In this document: positions 34,261-42,873 of the stretch, piece by piece
Numbering within the stretch: position 1 is the stretch's first letter
Layout of the letters: every line of letters starts with the position of its first letter
Assembly (NCBI GenBank): GCA_002730525.1
Contig: PCAK01000044.1
Span: forward strand, 168,236-232,235
Direction: 5' to 3'
From: Acidobacteriota bacterium
GTDB lineage: Bacteria > Acidobacteriota > Vicinamibacteria > Vicinamibacterales > UBA823
DNA length: 64,000 bases
Notes under the pieces: model-generated
Seen by the model: the letters and a program-made list of their open reading frames with translations, nothing else
Told to the model about the DNA's origin: nothing
The model's database searches: none
Made by a program: the position numbers and the translations under genes

Positions 34261-35865
34261 ATGTTGCACACAATCATCGGCGGACTCGGCTGGGCGGGGG
34301 CGGGACTGGTCGTTCTCGCAGTGGCCGGCCGATTCCTCCGAGCGGAATGGCTGGATGTCTGGTACTGGTGCGCGGTCGCCGGTCTCGTCTGCGTCGCGCT
34401 GTACCTGCTGGCGTCGTGGCGCGAGGCGATCCGAGTGTTCTCGCATCGCCGGGCGAAGTACGGATCGATGGCGGCGGCCAGCACGCTGGCGATCCTCGCC
34501 ATCCTGATCTCGATCAACTACATCGCGGCGCGCCAGAATAGGCGCTGGGATCTCACGGCCGCCCGCCAGTTCACGCTCTCGGACCAGACGACCCAGATTC
34601 TCCAGGCCCTCGACTCGCCGATGTCGATCCTCGTGTTTGGCCGCGACGACGACTTTCTCCGATTCCGCAGCCGGCTTGTCGAGTACGAGGACATCAGCGA
34701 CCGAGTGTCGGTCCGTTACATCGACATCGACAAGGAGCCGCTCGAGGCGAATCGCTACCAGATTCAGTCGTATGGCACCGTCGTCTTCGAGTACGGCGAC
34801 CGGGTCGAGCGGGTCATCGCCGATACCGAGCAGGAGTTGACCAACGCGATGATCCGCGCGGTCGAAGGTGAATCGCGAACGGTCTACTTCCTCGAAGGAC
34901 ACGGCGAACGGAGCGTCGTGAGCGCCGAGCGCGACGGCTACAACGCGGTCGTCAGCGCGCTAGAAGGCGACAACTTCACCGTCGACACCCTGGTGCTGGC
35001 CCAGCTCGACGACGTGCCCGACGACGCCTCGGTCGTCGTCGTCGCCGGCCCGACCATCGATCTCCTCCCGGGCGAAGTCGACGCGCTGAAGCGCTACCTG
35101 GACCGCGGGGGGAAGACGCTCTTCCTCGTCGACCCGCCAGCGTCCTCGGACGCGCCGGCGTTGGTCAACCTCGAGGGGCTGCTCGCGGAATGGGCGATCG
35201 AACTGGCCAGCGACGTGGTGGTCGACGCCGGCGAGATGGGCCGGGTACTCGGGACCGATGCCTCTGTTCCCGTCGCGGCCAGCTACCCGGATCACGCGAT
35301 CACGGAGCGATTCAACTACCTGACGGCGTTCCCGCTGGCGCGGTCGGTCGCCGCGACCCCGGGCGGCGTCGACGGTCGGATCGCCGAGGCGTTCGTCGAG
35401 ACCGGTGCCCGCAGCTGGGCCGAAGCCGATATCGACCGGCTGACGACCGCGGGCGAGGTCGAACTGGACGAGGCCGAGGGTGACCGGCCGGGCCCGATCG
35501 TGATCGGGCTGGCCGTGGCGGCGCCGGCCGAGACCGAGCCTGCCGACGCCGAAACGGCGGCGGATGTGGCCACCCCGGCGGCCGATGCGCTGCCGCCTGA
35601 GACGCGGGTGGCGGTGATCGGCGATGCCGATTTCGTTGCCAACTTCGCGCTCGGAATTCAGGGCAATAGCGATCTCTTTCTCAACACGATGAACTGGCTG
35701 GCCCAGCAGGAGAACCTGGTCGCGATCCGCGCGCGCGAGCCCGAGGACCGCCGGATCACGTTGACGGCTGGTCAGCAGCAGCGGATCTTCTGGCTGTCGC
35801 TGCTGTTCCTGCCGGGGGCCGTGCTGGGCACCGGCATCTACACCTGGTGGCAGCGTCGGGCCTGA
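34261..35865 (+). CDS. GldG-like ABC auxiliary protein
   Basis: 534 aa. Two N-terminal membrane helices (about residues 10-50) and one near residue 75 are followed by a large periplasmic domain (RWDLTAARQFTLSDQT, EGHGERSVVSAE, YLDRGGKTLFLVDP). The C-terminus has an anchoring helix (FWLSLLFLPGAVLGTGIY). A frame running from 33898 overlaps the permease, so ATG 34261 was chosen. Known relatives belong to the DUF4350/GldG group. Confidence 0.82.
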   Translation: MLHTIIGGLGWAGAGLVVLAVAGRFLRAEWLDVWYWCAVAGLVCVALYLLASWREAIRVFSHRRAKYGSMAAASTLAILAILISINYIAARQNRRWDLTAARQFTLSDQTTQILQALDSPMSILVFGRDDDFLRFRSRLVEYEDISDRVSVRYIDIDKEPLEANRYQIQSYGTVVFEYGDRVERVIADTEQELTNAMIRAVEGESRTVYFLEGHGERSVVSAERDGYNAVVSALEGDNFTVDTLVLAQLDDVPDDASVVVVAGPTIDLLPGEVDALKRYLDRGGKTLFLVDPPASSDAPALVNLEGLLAEWAIELASDVVVDAGEMGRVLGTDASVPVAASYPDHAITERFNYLTAFPLARSVAATPGGVDGRIAEAFVETGARSWAEADIDRLTTAGEVELDEAEGDRPGPIVIGLAVAAPAETEPADAETAADVATPAADALPPETRVAVIGDADFVANFALGIQGNSDLFLNTMNWLAQQENLVAIRAREPEDRRITLTAGQQQRIFWLSLLFLPGAVLGTGIYTWWQRRA

Positions 35866-35876
35866 GCGATTAGACG

Positions 35877-37208
35877 ATGCGCTCGACCCTACTGCTCCTG
35901 GCGGCGGCGATGGCCCTCGGCGCCTACGCCTACTTGGTCGAATCGGATCGGCCGACCCGCGCGGATGCCGAAGCCGCCAAGGACAGCCTCTTCGACGTGG
36001 ACTCCCTGGATCTCGTCGAACTGGAGGTGCGCGCGGGCGGCGACCGAACGATCCTCCACAAGACCGACGGCGCCTGGAACCTCGTCGAGCCGATCCAGAC
36101 GGGTGCCGATCAGGTCGAGGTGTCGGGCATCACGACCGGCGTGGGGTCGCTGGAAATCGAGCGTGTCGTCGCGGAAGCCGCGGAGGATCTGGAGCCGTTC
36201 GGCCTCGCGGACCCGAGAGTCGAGATCGCATTCAAGGCCGAAGGTGACGCGACCCTCACCCGGCTCCGCCTGGGCGACGAGACGCCGACCGGCGGCGACC
36301 TGTACGCCAGCCGTGCGGGCGACCCGCGCGTCTATCTCATTGCGGCGTACCTGCTCGACAGCTTCGATCGTTCGACGTTCGACCTGCGCGACAAGTCGAT
36401 CCTGCACTTCGTGCGCGATGACGTCGATCGCCTCGACCTGTCGACACCCACCGCCACCGCCTCGCTGTCACGCACCGACGATGACTGGCGCTTCGAGGCA
36501 CCGTGGGAGGCTCGGAGCGACACCGGAACGGTCGACTCGCTGCTGACACGACTCGATACCGCGCGGATGCTCGCACTCGTCGAGTCCGAGGACGCGGCGC
36601 TCGAAAGCTACGGTCTGACCGAGCCGAGAGCCACCATCGAGATCGGCGCCGGGTCGACGACCGCGTCGCTGCTCATCGGGGCAGAGGCGGAGGGCGGCAG
36701 TGTCTATGCGCGCGACCTTTCACGGCCGCTCGTGTTCACCGTCGACGCCTCGCTCGCGGACGATCTGCTGCGCCCGCCTGAAGCCTACCGTCGCACCGAG
36801 TTGCTCACGCTCGGGCCGCTCACCTCCCGCCGGATCGAAATCGCTCGAGGCGATTCGCGGCTCGTGCTGGCCAAGTCCGCGGACGAACCGGCCGTCTGGC
36901 AGCGGCTCGAGCCCGCGCCGGGTGAGGTCGACCAGCCGACGGTCACCGACCTGCTGACCGCCCTCATCGGGCTGCGCGCCGATCGGTTTGTCGGGGATGC
37001 GGATGCGGCTGGACTCGACACGCCGGAGGCCGTCATCACCACCTCGGACGGTGAGCGCGAGGAGCGGGTCGCCTTCAGCCGCGACGGCGATACGGTGTAT
37101 GCCGTGACCGATGAGGACGCGGGAGCGGCCGTACTCAATGCCGCCCCCTTCGAGGCCGCCCTGGCCCTCGTCGCGGCCCTGACCGGAGCCGAGGCGGCCG
37201 TTCCGTAG
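35877..37208 (+). CDS. DUF4340 domain protein
   Basis: 443 aa, with an N-terminal anchor (LLLLAAAMALGAYAYLVES) and then three repeated beta-rich DUF4340 units (about residues 40-200, 200-310, 320-430), each with a V-E-P or G-L-x-x-P-R pattern such as YGLTEPRATIEIG. It is the fourth gene of the ABC cassette (11 nt after the GldG-like gene) and always accompanies such GldFG systems. Probably periplasmic. Confidence 0.82.
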   Translation: MRSTLLLLAAAMALGAYAYLVESDRPTRADAEAAKDSLFDVDSLDLVELEVRAGGDRTILHKTDGAWNLVEPIQTGADQVEVSGITTGVGSLEIERVVAEAAEDLEPFGLADPRVEIAFKAEGDATLTRLRLGDETPTGGDLYASRAGDPRVYLIAAYLLDSFDRSTFDLRDKSILHFVRDDVDRLDLSTPTATASLSRTDDDWRFEAPWEARSDTGTVDSLLTRLDTARMLALVESEDAALESYGLTEPRATIEIGAGSTTASLLIGAEAEGGSVYARDLSRPLVFTVDASLADDLLRPPEAYRRTELLTLGPLTSRRIEIARGDSRLVLAKSADEPAVWQRLEPAPGEVDQPTVTDLLTALIGLRADRFVGDADAAGLDTPEAVITTSDGEREERVAFSRDGDTVYAVTDEDAGAAVLNAAPFEAALALVAALTGAEAAVP

Positions 37209-37222
37209 CCACCAAGACCAGA

Positions 37223-38413
37223 TCAACCCGCGGCGAGAAGCCGGCGCGCCGTCTCGCGGAGGTCCCCAGGATCTGCGTCGAGCCCACCCCCCTGCGCGAG
37301 GTCGGGCTGCCCTCCGCCGCGTCCGCCAAACCGCTCGGTCAGGCCGCGCAGCACCTCGCGAGCGTCGAGCGTCAGATCCGCCGAGCGACCCGCCACGACC
37401 AGCACCGGTCTGCCGGACGAGAACAGCACGACCTGTCGTCCCGGCTCCGCGATGAGCGTCGTCGCCAGCCGTTTCAGGACGGACGCATCGCTGGTCGCGA
37501 CGCTCGTGATGATCGACGCTCGGCCGCCCAGCATCTCGGCCTCCGCCGCCAACGCACCGGCCTCGTGCTCGCTCAACCGATCGTGCGCCGCCCGCAGCTC
37601 ACGCTGTTTCGCCTTCGCGTCGCGCTGGAGCCTGGCGATCTGGTCCGGTAATTCCGACTCGCCGACGGAGAACAGCTGCGCGCTGGCTGTCAAGGTCGCC
37701 CGCCGGACTCGGAAGCCGACCAGCGCCCGCCCGCCACAGACGAACGACACGCGCAGCCCACCCTTGAAGCGCTCGGTCGCCGTCACCCCAATCAGCCCTA
37801 TCGTCCCGGTGCGATCGACATGCGTACCGCCGCACGCGGAGAGATCGACGTTCGGAATCTCGATGAGCCTCAGCGTGCCGGATCGCGCCGGCGCCTTGCG
37901 CAGCGCCAGCGAGGCAACCTCGTCCGCGGTCGCAAACTTGATCGCGATCGGGTGGTTCCGCCAGACCGTCTCGTTGGCTTCGCCCTCGGCGCCCGCAACC
38001 GCTGCCGCCGACAGGTCGCGGTCCAGGTCGATCGTCGACTCCGCCTGACCCAGGTGAAACCCGATCGTGCCGGCCGCGTGGCATCGCTCGAACGCCGCCG
38101 AAAGGACGTGTTGACCCGAGTGCTGCTGCATATGGTCGAACCGCCGCGGCCAATCGATCGCGCCGCCGACCTCCTGGCCGACCGCCAGCATGCCATCGAC
38201 GACGTGGCCGACCCGCGTCGCATCCAGTTCGCGCACATCGACGACCCGGACGCCCCCCAGGACTCCCGTATCGTGGGACTGTCCGCCCGAGGTCGGGTAG
38301 AACGCCGTGCGATTGAGTTCGACGACCGTACCCGACGGGCCGTCATCGACGGCGACGACGCGCGCCTCGAACTCGGTCTGGGCCGGTTCGGTGTAGTAGA
38401 GCCGCTCGGTCAT
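37223..38413 (-). CDS. Alanyl-tRNA editing protein with DHHA1 domain
   Basis: 396-aa AlaX-type hydrolase that deacylates mischarged tRNA-Ala (Ser/Gly). N-terminal TAFYPTSGGQSHD; metal motifs HSGQH near residue 97 and CGGTH near residue 190. The C-terminal DHHA1 part ends with GGRGGGQPDLAQGGG, which resembles the C-Ala domain of AlaRS. Downstream of queC in a queE-queC-alaX run. Confidence 0.88.
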   Translation of the reverse strand: MTERLYYTEPAQTEFEARVVAVDDGPSGTVVELNRTAFYPTSGGQSHDTGVLGGVRVVDVRELDATRVGHVVDGMLAVGQEVGGAIDWPRRFDHMQQHSGQHVLSAAFERCHAAGTIGFHLGQAESTIDLDRDLSAAAVAGAEGEANETVWRNHPIAIKFATADEVASLALRKAPARSGTLRLIEIPNVDLSACGGTHVDRTGTIGLIGVTATERFKGGLRVSFVCGGRALVGFRVRRATLTASAQLFSVGESELPDQIARLQRDAKAKQRELRAAHDRLSEHEAGALAAEAEMLGGRASIITSVATSDASVLKRLATTLIAEPGRQVVLFSSGRPVLVVAGRSADLTLDAREVLRGLTERFGGRGGGQPDLAQGGGLDADPGDLRETARRLLAAG

Positions 38414-38420
38414 TGACGCG

Positions 38421-39140
38421 TCAGGCGGCCAGGGCGGGATCCCGTAGCCCGGCCTCCCGGAATCCTCGGGCCCGCAGGAGGCAGCTGTCGCACCTCTCGC
38501 ACGGCCGCCCCTCGGGGGTGGGGTCGTAGCAGCTGTGCGTCAGGCCATAGTCGAGGTCGAGCGCAGCGCCCCGCCGGATGATGTCGGCTTTCGACAACTC
38601 GTTCAGCGGCGCGTGCACGGTGAAGCGATCACCCTCGACGCCGGCCTTGGTCGCGACGGCGGCCAGCCGCTCGAAGGCCGTGATGAACGCCGGCCGGCAG
38701 TCGGGGTATCCGGAGTAGTCGACGGCGTTGACGCCGACGATGAGATCCCTCGCGCCCAGCGCCTCGGCCCAGGCCAACGCCAGGGCCAGGAAGACCGTGT
38801 TCCGGGCGGGAACGTAGGTCGACGGAATGGTCACACCATGGCGGGCGGTGGCCGACGTCGCATCGCCCGACTTGGGAATCTGGCCGTCGCCGATGAGCGA
38901 CGATCCCCCGAAGGCCGCGAGATCGACGGCCAACTCGCGGTGTTCGGCGACGCCCAGCGCGCGGGCAACCTCATGAGCGGCCTCCAGTTCGCGCGCATGC
39001 TGCTGCCCGTATCGTACGGTCAGCGCGTGCAGTGCAAAGCCCTGCTGCCGCCCGATCGCCGCGGCGGTGTAGGAATCCAGGCCGCCACTCAGCAACACGA
39101 CGGCCGGCCTCGCGCGGTCAGACTCCGCGTGCATCGACAC
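38421..39140 (-). CDS. queC: 7-cyano-7-deazaguanine synthase
   Basis: Makes preQ0 from CDG with ATP and ammonia, in queuosine synthesis. 239 aa. The ATP-pyrophosphatase motif VLLSGGLDSYTAA is at residues 15-27; the C-terminal zinc site reads SCYDPTPEGRPCERCDSC. Overlaps queE by 23 nt. Confidence 0.94.
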   Translation of the reverse strand: MSMHAESDRARPAVVLLSGGLDSYTAAAIGRQQGFALHALTVRYGQQHARELEAAHEVARALGVAEHRELAVDLAAFGGSSLIGDGQIPKSGDATSATARHGVTIPSTYVPARNTVFLALALAWAEALGARDLIVGVNAVDYSGYPDCRPAFITAFERLAAVATKAGVEGDRFTVHAPLNELSKADIIRRGAALDLDYGLTHSCYDPTPEGRPCERCDSCLLRARGFREAGLRDPALAA

Positions 39141-39816
39141 CCCAGATGTACTTGTGGACCTGCAACTGAACCCGCGCGTCGAGGCCGTCCTCGAGCGCCC
39201 AGGCCGCGAGCACCTCCGGCGCCAGTGTCCCGTGGGCAGGCGACAGCAGCACGGCGCCGCACCGCGCGCCGAGGCGGTGAGCGCCGATCGCGTCGCGGGC
39301 GAAGTCGTAGTCCGCTCGGTCGCGCACGACGAACTTCACCTCGTCCCGTGCGGTCAACCCTTGCAGATTGTTCCAGTCGTGCCGTGCCGCCTCGCCGCTG
39401 CCGGGACACTTCACGTCCACGATCTTGGTGACAGCCGTGGGCAGGCGATCGAGCGGCAGGTGGCCGCCGGTCTCGACGAGCACGTCCCACCCGGCGCCCA
39501 TGAGCCGATCGATCAGCGGGTAGACGTCGTCCTGAAGCAGCGGCTCACCGCCGGTCAGTTCCACGAGGCGGCACGGGTAGGACTCGACGGCGGCCGCCAC
39601 CTCATCGATCGACATCCTTCGCCCTTCGTCGAACGCGTATGCTGTGTCACACCAGGTGCAACGCAGGTCGCAGCCCGTCAGGCGCACGAAGACGCAGGGC
39701 CGACCGGCATGGGTCGACTCCCCTTGGATCGAGTGAAAGATCTCGTTGACGATCAGCACGGTCTGCCGCACCTCGCCGGACACCGCGCCCGGTGCCGGTC
39801 TGGCACGTTCGGCCAT
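39118..39816 (-). CDS. queE: 7-carboxy-7-deazaguanine synthase
   Basis: Radical SAM enzyme converting CPH4 to CDG. About 232 aa. The cluster motif CDLRCTWCDTAYAF has the characteristic Cys-x3-Cys-x2-Cys. ELTGGEPLLQ follows. IFHSIQGEST at the N-terminus is typical. The ATG at 39816 was chosen over a TTG at 39849. It shares a symmetric upstream region with the selenoprotein gene. Confidence 0.9.
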   Translation of the reverse strand: MAERARPAPGAVSGEVRQTVLIVNEIFHSIQGESTHAGRPCVFVRLTGCDLRCTWCDTAYAFDEGRRMSIDEVAAAVESYPCRLVELTGGEPLLQDDVYPLIDRLMGAGWDVLVETGGHLPLDRLPTAVTKIVDVKCPGSGEAARHDWNNLQGLTARDEVKFVVRDRADYDFARDAIGAHRLGARCGAVLLSPAHGTLAPEVLAAWALEDGLDARVQLQVHKYIWGVDARGV

Positions 39817-39852
39817 TGTAAGTTGAAACCCAGGGCCGGGTTCGTACAATGG
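39813..39852. promoter_or_regulatory. Symmetric divergent promoter region queE / selenoprotein
   Basis: CCATTGTA (39813-39820) and TACAATGG (39845-39852) form an inverted repeat of 8 bp with the start codons of both genes in the arms. On the + strand TTGAAA (39823-39828), a 16-nt spacer and TACAAT (39845-39850) would place the start of transcription near 39857, at the ATG of the selenoprotein, so its mRNA may be leaderless. Confidence 0.45.
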
Positions 39853-39857
39853 ACGTC

Positions 39858-40214
39858 ATGACAGCGGCACCTCGCGTCACGATGTACTGGAAGCCCGGAT
39901 GAACGACCTGCCGGAACGCCAGAAGTTTTCTGGAACAACTCGGCGTCACCGTCGACGCCCGCGATATCGAGCGAACACCGCCGTCGCGGGCATTCCTCGA
40001 GCGTCACCTTCCACGTGACGGCTTTCTCGACTTCGTGAGCCAGCGGAGCCCCGTGTTCCGACGCCGCCCGCTTCCCACGTCGAAGGCTAGAGCGATCGCG
40101 CTGATGACCGAGAACCCGAAACTGATTCGCCTGCCTGTGGTCATCGCGGGACGACGCGTCGTCTTCGGGCTCGATAAGGCTCGTCTCACGGAACTCGTGA
40201 CCGCCGCCGTCTAG
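39858..40214 (+). CDS. Selenocysteine-containing Spx/ArsC-family oxidoreductase
   Basis: 118-aa thioredoxin-fold protein when UGA at 39900-39902 is read as selenocysteine (residue 15). The start reads MTAAPRVTMYWKPG-Sec-TTC, so the UxxC sequence takes the place of the Cys-x2-Cys redox site of Spx/ArsC proteins. The frame then stays open for 103 codons to TAG at 40212, with the family markers NPKLIRLPVVIAGRRVVFG near residue 90 (the LIRRP-type Arg region). Without Sec, translation would stop after 14 codons. The SECIS-like hairpin at 39911-39943 supports recoding. An alternative start is 39849. The reaction is probably thiol/disulfide or arsenate/peroxide reduction; the partner is unknown. Confidence 0.85.
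39911..39943 (+). promoter_or_regulatory. Putative bacterial SECIS element
   Basis: Downstream of the UGA (39900-39902) the mRNA folds into CCAGAA (39919-39924) - loop GUU (39925-39927) - UUCUGG (39928-39933), with a lower stem of CCG (39911-39913) and CGG (39941-39943). The loop begins with G and lies 22 nt after the UGA, inside the 16-37 nt window reported for bacterial SECIS. SelB would bind it to deliver Sec-tRNA. Confidence 0.65.
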
Positions 40215-40231
40215 CTCCCCAAGGCATCCGC

Positions 40232-41164
40232 ATGGAGATCCGCATCGGCACGTCGGGCTGGAGCTATCCGACCGGACGCGGCACGTGGAACGGGGTCTTC
40301 TATCCTCGCAAGGGCGCGGGTGGCCGCAAGCTCGACGAGCTGGCCTACTACGCTGACTTCTTCGACACCGTCGAGGTCAACTCGACGTTCTACCGGCAGC
40401 AGCGTCCAGAGGTCACCGCCTCCTGGGCGCGACGGACGCCGTCCGGCTTCGTCTTCGCCATCAAGCTGTATCAGGCCTTCACGCACGGTCAACGGTCGGG
40501 GCCTCGGCTGCCGGCGACTGCGCCCACGATCGATCCCGACGAGGTCGCGCAGTTCCGCGCGAGCGTCGCCCCCTTGGCCGAGGCTGGCAAGCTGGGGCCG
40601 ATCCTGGCGCAGTTTCCGGCGGGCTATCAGCATGACGCGGCTGCGGTCGATCATCTCGGCTCGCTCCTCCAGACGCTCGAGGACCTCCCGATCGCCGTCG
40701 AACTTCGGCACCGGAGCTGGAGCGACCACCACGCCACCACCTCGGCTCTGCTGCAGGCCCACGGCGCCGCGTGGGTGGAGATCGACGAGCCGCAGTTCGC
40801 CTCGTTGATCCAGCGGCCGCTGGACGCCGACGGAAGCGACTTCGGGTACACGCGTTTCCACGGACGCAACGCCGAGGCCTGGTGGCGTCCGCCGGCGGCC
40901 GAGGACCGCTATGACTATCTCTACTCGCGCGCCGAGCTGGCTCCGTTCGCGGCCACCGCGCGCGGCTCGGGAGGGCGGATGAAGAAGCGCTACCTCTACC
41001 TCAACAACCACTTCGCCGCGAAGGCCGTGGCCAACGCGACGATCTTGAAGCACGAGCTGGAGCTGCCGGTCACCGAGGCGTATCCGGCGGCTCTGGTCAC
41101 GCGGTACCCCGAACTGGCCGAGATCGTCCGCGTCGAAGCACCGCCCCTCCCCGGCACAGCCTGA
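40232..41164 (+). CDS. DUF72 family protein
   Basis: 310-aa TIM-barrel protein of the YecE/DUF72 family. It opens with RIGTSGWSYPTGRGTWNGVFYP and has VEVNSTFYRQ, YTRFHGRN and RYLYLNNHFAAKAVANA, all conserved. Function unknown; relatives are linked to Fe-S cluster or nucleic acid metabolism in some genomes. ATG at 40232, 17 nt after the selenoprotein stop, so probably cotranscribed. Confidence 0.88.
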   Translation: MEIRIGTSGWSYPTGRGTWNGVFYPRKGAGGRKLDELAYYADFFDTVEVNSTFYRQQRPEVTASWARRTPSGFVFAIKLYQAFTHGQRSGPRLPATAPTIDPDEVAQFRASVAPLAEAGKLGPILAQFPAGYQHDAAAVDHLGSLLQTLEDLPIAVELRHRSWSDHHATTSALLQAHGAAWVEIDEPQFASLIQRPLDADGSDFGYTRFHGRNAEAWWRPPAAEDRYDYLYSRAELAPFAATARGSGGRMKKRYLYLNNHFAAKAVANATILKHELELPVTEAYPAALVTRYPELAEIVRVEAPPLPGTA

Positions 41165-41176
41165 TCGGTCCCAGAT

Positions 41177-41878
41177 TCACTTGCCGACGCGGGTGACGCC
41201 AATGCGTGGACAGGCATCCTCGATCGCACAGCGCCGGCAGACGGGATAGACCGGCTTGCAGACGTTCTGACCCCACGTCACCAGGAATCGATTAATGTCC
41301 GGCCACCATCGGCGGGGCACGACCTCATACAGGGCCTGCTCAGTCTGGTCGGGCGTCTTCGTGCGCACCCAGCCGAGGCGATTGGAGATCCGGTGCACGT
41401 GGGTGTCGACGCAGATATTGCTCAGGCTGCGGTGAGCCAGGATCAGCACGAGGTTGGCCGTCTTTCGCCCGACCCCGGGAAGTTCGAGTAGCTCGGCCAT
41501 CGTCGTCGGCACCGCACCAGCGTGCCGCGACAGCAGCAAGCGGCTGGTCGTCTTCACGTGCTTCGCCTTGTGTCGGTAGAAGCTGACCGGATAGATGAGC
41601 CGCTCGATCCGCCGGGCGGTGAGTCCCGCGAGCACCTTCGGCGTCGGCGCAACCTCGAACAATCGGGTGGAGGCCGCCAGCGTGACGGCGTCCTTGGTCT
41701 GGGCCGACAGCATCGTGCCGATCAGCACCCGGAATGGGTCGGCCGCGTGGCCGTCGGCGATCTTCTCCATCGCCGGGATCTCCAGCCGCTCGATCGCCCG
41801 CCCCAGACGGCGCAGCACGGCCGCGATCGTCGGCCCAGGCCGAGCCGCAGACCGGGCTCGGGAGCGGCCGGGGCTCAC
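41177..41878 (-). CDS. nth: Endonuclease III
   Basis: DNA glycosylase/AP lyase for oxidised pyrimidines. 233 aa. LPGVGRKTANL holds the catalytic Lys; VDTHVHRISNRLG the catalytic Asp; the C-terminal CKPVYPVCRRCAIEDAC has the Cys-x6-Cys-x2-Cys-x5-Cys [4Fe-4S] pattern. The N-terminal 30 residues are Arg-rich. Its start overlaps the dehydrogenase stop (ATGA). Confidence 0.94.
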   Translation of the reverse strand: MSPGRSRARSAARPGPTIAAVLRRLGRAIERLEIPAMEKIADGHAADPFRVLIGTMLSAQTKDAVTLAASTRLFEVAPTPKVLAGLTARRIERLIYPVSFYRHKAKHVKTTSRLLLSRHAGAVPTTMAELLELPGVGRKTANLVLILAHRSLSNICVDTHVHRISNRLGWVRTKTPDQTEQALYEVVPRRWWPDINRFLVTWGQNVCKPVYPVCRRCAIEDACPRIGVTRVGK

Positions 41879-42846
41879 GACGACTCGCCCAGGGGCGGCA
41901 CTGGTATCACTGGTGTCAGGGGCGGCTTGCCTCCGAGGACCGCTTCGACGTTCCGGGCGGCGAGATCGGCCATGGCCGTGCGGGTTTCACGCGTGCCGCT
42001 CCCGAGGTGCGGCGCCAGCACGACGTTGGCCCGCCCCAGCAAGCCTGGGTGCACCTCGGGCTCTCGTTCGTAGACGTCGAGCGCCGCACCGGCGATCAGG
42101 CGCTCTTCCAGCGCCCAGTCGAGCGCGGCCTCGTCTACGACCGGGCCGCGGGCCGTATTGACCAGATAGGCAGAGCGCTTCATCCGCGCCAGGGCGCGCC
42201 GGTCGACCAGATGGTGGGTATCCGGCGTCATTGGCACGTGCAGTGACACGACGTCGGACGTGACCAGGAGCTGGTCGAGGGGCATTCGGGTCTCATCATC
42301 CGACGGTGCCTGTCGCCCGGCGCGGCTCGCGAAGGCCACGTCCATGCCGAACGCCGGAGCACGCGCGGCCACGGCTCGACCGATCCGGCCGGCACCGACG
42401 ATACCCAGTTGCTTCCCTCCAAGTTCCATCCCCAGCATGAAGTCGAGCGCCCAGCCCTTCCAGCCGTGCTGTCGGATCAGACGGTCGCCTTCGGCCACGC
42501 GCCGGGTGACCGAGAGGATCAGCGCCCAGGTCAGTTCCGCCGTCGCCTCGGTCAGCACGCCCGGCGTGTTCGTGACGATAGTGCCGCGGCTCGTCGCCGC
42601 TGGCACGTCGATGTTGTCGTAGCCGACCGCGATGTTCGCCACGACCTCGAGGTCGCCTCCGGCCTCCAGGACCGCCGCATCGACCCTGTCGGTGACGATG
42701 CACACCAGCGCGCGTTTGCCTGCCACGCGTTGGCGCAGCGCCTCCGGTGTCAGTCCGTCAGCCGCGAGATCGACCTCGCCGACGGCCTCGAGACGCGTCA
42801 GGACCGAGGACGGCACGCGGCTGGTGACGAGGATGGGAGGTGGCAT
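41875..42846 (-). CDS. D-2-hydroxyacid dehydrogenase (glyoxylate/hydroxypyruvate reductase type)
   Basis: 323 aa NAD(P)-dependent enzyme reducing a 2-keto acid. Rossmann motif GIVGAGRIGRAVAARA near residue 150; catalytic NTARGPVVDE (Arg), DVYEREP (Glu) and LAPHLGSGT (His). Substrates of this clade include glyoxylate and hydroxypyruvate. It lies just below the small Cys-rich gene of the microcompartment locus, so a role in the same pathway is possible but not proven. Confidence 0.88.
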   Translation of the reverse strand: MPPPILVTSRVPSSVLTRLEAVGEVDLAADGLTPEALRQRVAGKRALVCIVTDRVDAAVLEAGGDLEVVANIAVGYDNIDVPAATSRGTIVTNTPGVLTEATAELTWALILSVTRRVAEGDRLIRQHGWKGWALDFMLGMELGGKQLGIVGAGRIGRAVAARAPAFGMDVAFASRAGRQAPSDDETRMPLDQLLVTSDVVSLHVPMTPDTHHLVDRRALARMKRSAYLVNTARGPVVDEAALDWALEERLIAGAALDVYEREPEVHPGLLGRANVVLAPHLGSGTRETRTAMADLAARNVEAVLGGKPPLTPVIPVPPLGESS

Positions 42847-42873
42847 CGGCGGCCGGCGTCCCTGAACCGTTGG

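Noticed and set aside
39858..39902. Very short peptide ending at UGA, or a pseudogene by nonsense mutation
   Set aside because: The frame goes on for over 100 codons with family sequence, and the UGA is exactly at the redox Cys with a SECIS-like hairpin. Recoding explains it better.
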